This document shows, piece by piece, positions 62,967 to 64,000 of a stretch of DNA of 64,000 bases; the first letter of the stretch is position 1; every line of letters begins with the position of its first letter. Source of the stretch: Sphingobacteriales bacterium. GTDB taxonomy: Bacteria > Bacteroidota > Bacteroidia > Sphingobacteriales > Sphingobacteriaceae. The stretch covers positions 62,001 to 126,000 of the forward strand of contig JACXVB010000001.1 in the NCBI GenBank assembly GCA_014763615.1, written 5' to 3'. Under the pieces are notes generated by a model. The model saw only the letters and a list, made by a program, of their open reading frames with translations, did not search any database and was not told the origin of the DNA. The position numbers and the translations under genes are program-made.

Positions 62967-63637
62967 TTTTTATGTTGATTCAACGCTGAAAAAACAAGTG
63001 AGGTTAAGTAATCTCTGATGTCGGTTAACTTTCCATTATCCTCAAAGTCTGTTAAAGCAGGTAGATTTTCCATAAAAAAATCCTGGAAATGAGCACTTTC
63101 TACCATGGTGCTCGAAAGAGATTTAGTGTAAGGATAGTCTGGATTATATTCTTTCATGATATTACTGATGCGCTCACAAAGACTTTTATAAGGTTTAAAA
63201 AATTGATCAGTATTATCTTCTGCTACATGCTTTGTCAGAAATACTTTTGATGCATCTCTGATAATAATTTGGTGCATGTCTTCTAAATCAATTTCTTGAT
63301 CATCGGCTAATTCTCCATCAATTTGCCAGGTTAAAATATTGATGACTCTTTTTAACTTTTCTTCTGGATGAGTTAAATTATTTGTTTGAAAAATCACTTG
63401 ATAATCTAACCAATGCCAATACCAAGATACCACGTAGTTTAGCAAGCGATGCTTGTTCTCAAAATATCTATAGATTGTAGCTTCGGTAGATTTTATTTCA
63501 TCGGCTAATTTTTTAAATGTAAATGACTCAAAACCAATTTCTTTCATCAGTTTTATGCTTTTTCTAAAGATGTTTTTTCCAATGTCACTTTGTTCTGGAT
63601 CTTTTAAAAAAAGCTTATCATTCATTTTAGGTTGCAT
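62954..63637 (-). CDS. TetR/AcrR family transcriptional regulator of an ABC exporter
   Basis: A 227-residue protein if it starts at the ATG at 63637 (MQPKMNDKLFLKD); the ATG at 63625 is the alternative. A longer frame back to 63730 would cover the operator region and is rejected. The helix-turn-helix region (about 30-75) ends IYRYFENKHRLLNYV. The C-terminal domain (about 85-220) has no known ligand motif. It diverges from an ABC exporter gene at 63775 and an inverted repeat lies between them, so it probably represses both. Its end overlaps the LysR remnant by 13 bases. Confidence 0.9.
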   Translation of the reverse strand: MQPKMNDKLFLKDPEQSDIGKNIFRKSIKLMKEIGFESFTFKKLADEIKSTEATIYRYFENKHRLLNYVVSWYWHWLDYQVIFQTNNLTHPEEKLKRVINILTWQIDGELADDQEIDLEDMHQIIIRDASKVFLTKHVAEDNTDQFFKPYKSLCERISNIMKEYNPDYPYTKSLSSTMVESAHFQDFFMENLPALTDFEDNGKLTDIRDYLTSLVFSALNQHKNQLN

Positions 63638-63699
63638 ATGCCAAACAATAGCAAAAAACTTAGCAGTTATTAATAAGGGCAATGTCATTATTAAATCAT

Positions 63700-63725
63700 T
63701 TACTTTACAAAGTAATAGTATTACT
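63700..63725. promoter_or_regulatory. Candidate TetR operators between the regulator and exporter genes
   Basis: Two palindromes overlap: TTACTTTACAAAGTAA (63700-63715), seven-base arms around AC, and AGTAATAGTATTACT (63711-63725), seven-base arms around a central G. They lie in the 138-base gap between divergent genes. TATTTTTG (63747-63754) downstream fits the -7 element for the exporter. Binding by the adjacent TetR protein is inference. Confidence 0.65.
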
Positions 63726-63774
63726 ATCAATATAAAAAGTAATTTTTATTTTTGGTGTAAGATATTGATTTCAA

Positions 63775-64000
63775 ATGACAGAAATGCCATCACTTAGAGC
63801 AGCCATTAGGAAGCTTTTTCAACTAATTAATCTCGAAAAAATTGAGATTCAACATATATATATCTACGCCATCATCAGTGGTGTAATTATGTTATCCTTA
63901 CCTTTAGGAATACAAGCCATCATTAATTTAATGTTTGGGGCAGTGATTAGTACTTCCTTGGTGGTTTTAATTATTTTGGTAATTATGGGAACGCTGTTTA
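63775..64000 (+). CDS. ABC exporter, membrane-domain start, cut by the window end
   Basis: An ATG at 63775 opens 75 complete codons to the window edge. The peptide starts MTEMPSLRAAIRKLFQLINL and runs into a transmembrane segment containing YAIISGVIMLSLPLGIQAII, then a second hydrophobic stretch (TSLVVLIILVIMGTL). This pattern matches the first helices of a half-size HlyB-type ABC exporter; the nucleotide-binding domain would lie to the right. It diverges from a TetR gene, a common arrangement for a repressor-controlled exporter. The substrate cannot be inferred from this part. Confidence 0.75.
   Translation, partial: MTEMPSLRAAIRKLFQLINLEKIEIQHIYIYAIISGVIMLSLPLGIQAIINLMFGAVISTSLVVLIILVIMGTLF

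Noticed and set aside
63555-63797. Plus-strand frame antisense to the 5' end of the TetR gene
   Set aside because: It covers the operator region and the exporter start and shows no recognisable domain, so it is a shadow.
1-64000. tRNA, rRNA, CRISPR arrays, transposases, prophage genes
   Set aside because: None was seen in the gaps or coding regions; all sizeable gaps were read and are accounted for above.

Overview
This window is a low-GC chromosomal segment from a member of the Bacteroidota, most likely Sphingobacteriaceae (Pedobacter or a relative). Three things support that. The protein families are typical of the group: DUF4270 and DUF4407 proteins, secreted S9/M14/M28/M61 peptidases, and a lone N-terminal 'glycogen synthase' domain beside panC. 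Promoter-like elements fit the Bacteroidota form TTG-N17-23-TAnnTTTG rather than -35/-10 boxes. Shine-Dalgarno sites are scarce and at least six genes need TTG starts. I see no rRNA, tRNA, CRISPR array, prophage or intact insertion sequence. The window reads as mostly core chromosome with two decayed gene remnants.

Layout. 1-6.3 kb (minus strand): a cut-off histidine kinase, an SPFH/prohibitin-like membrane protein, a rhodanese and three secreted proteins, two of them beta-propeller-like. 6.4-13 kb (plus): a DUF4407 membrane protein, then a run of secreted peptidases (M61, M28, S9/DPP IV) ending at a perfect palindromic terminator. 13-14.5 kb (minus): mutY and ssb. 14.6-19.1 kb (plus): HU, a TPR protein, an unlisted 29-residue basic protein, ribonuclease E/G and radA. 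19.2-23.9 kb: a TetR-controlled tripartite efflux operon (tetR-tolC-emrA-emrB type) with candidate operators. 24.2-29 kb: two small envelope genes, then two tandem M14 carboxypeptidase paralogues, one keeping and one having lost its zinc site. 29.1-31.7 kb (minus): an overlapping lipoprotein / multi-pass membrane protein / histidine kinase / response regulator unit. 31.8-36.7 kb: a LuxR-type regulator, an S9 peptidase remnant, pirin, a second DPP IV and a lipoprotein. 36.7-45.3 kb (minus): DUF985 cupin, FkbM methyltransferase, photolyase/cryptochrome, phosphodiester glycosidase, glmS, DUF4270 and the truncated GT5 protein. 45.4-52.4 kb (plus): panC-panD, a flippase-like protein, rfaE2, acyl-CoA dehydrogenase, two lipoproteins and rarA. 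52.4-57.5 kb: pepT (minus), a small outer-membrane protein, a YjbR protein, pterin dehydratase, a third M14 peptidase and a rhomboid. 57.5-62.4 kb: rimP-nusA-infB. 62.4-64 kb: a decayed LysR gene and a TetR gene divergent from an ABC exporter cut by the window end.

How the genes fit together. Envelope proteolysis is the strongest theme: M61, M28, two S9, three M14, a rhomboid and PepT, plus an S9 remnant, as expected of a heterotroph that lives on proteins and peptides. The other blocks are housekeeping (translation-transcription coupling, DNA repair, pantothenate and glucosamine synthesis). No large, clearly novel system is visible. The items most worth following are the degenerate M14 paralogue, the 29-residue basic protein in the HU-rng interval, the GT5-like half protein without its substrate motif, the four-gene sensory unit, the 5' hairpin of the rimP operon, and the candidate small RNA beside glmS.
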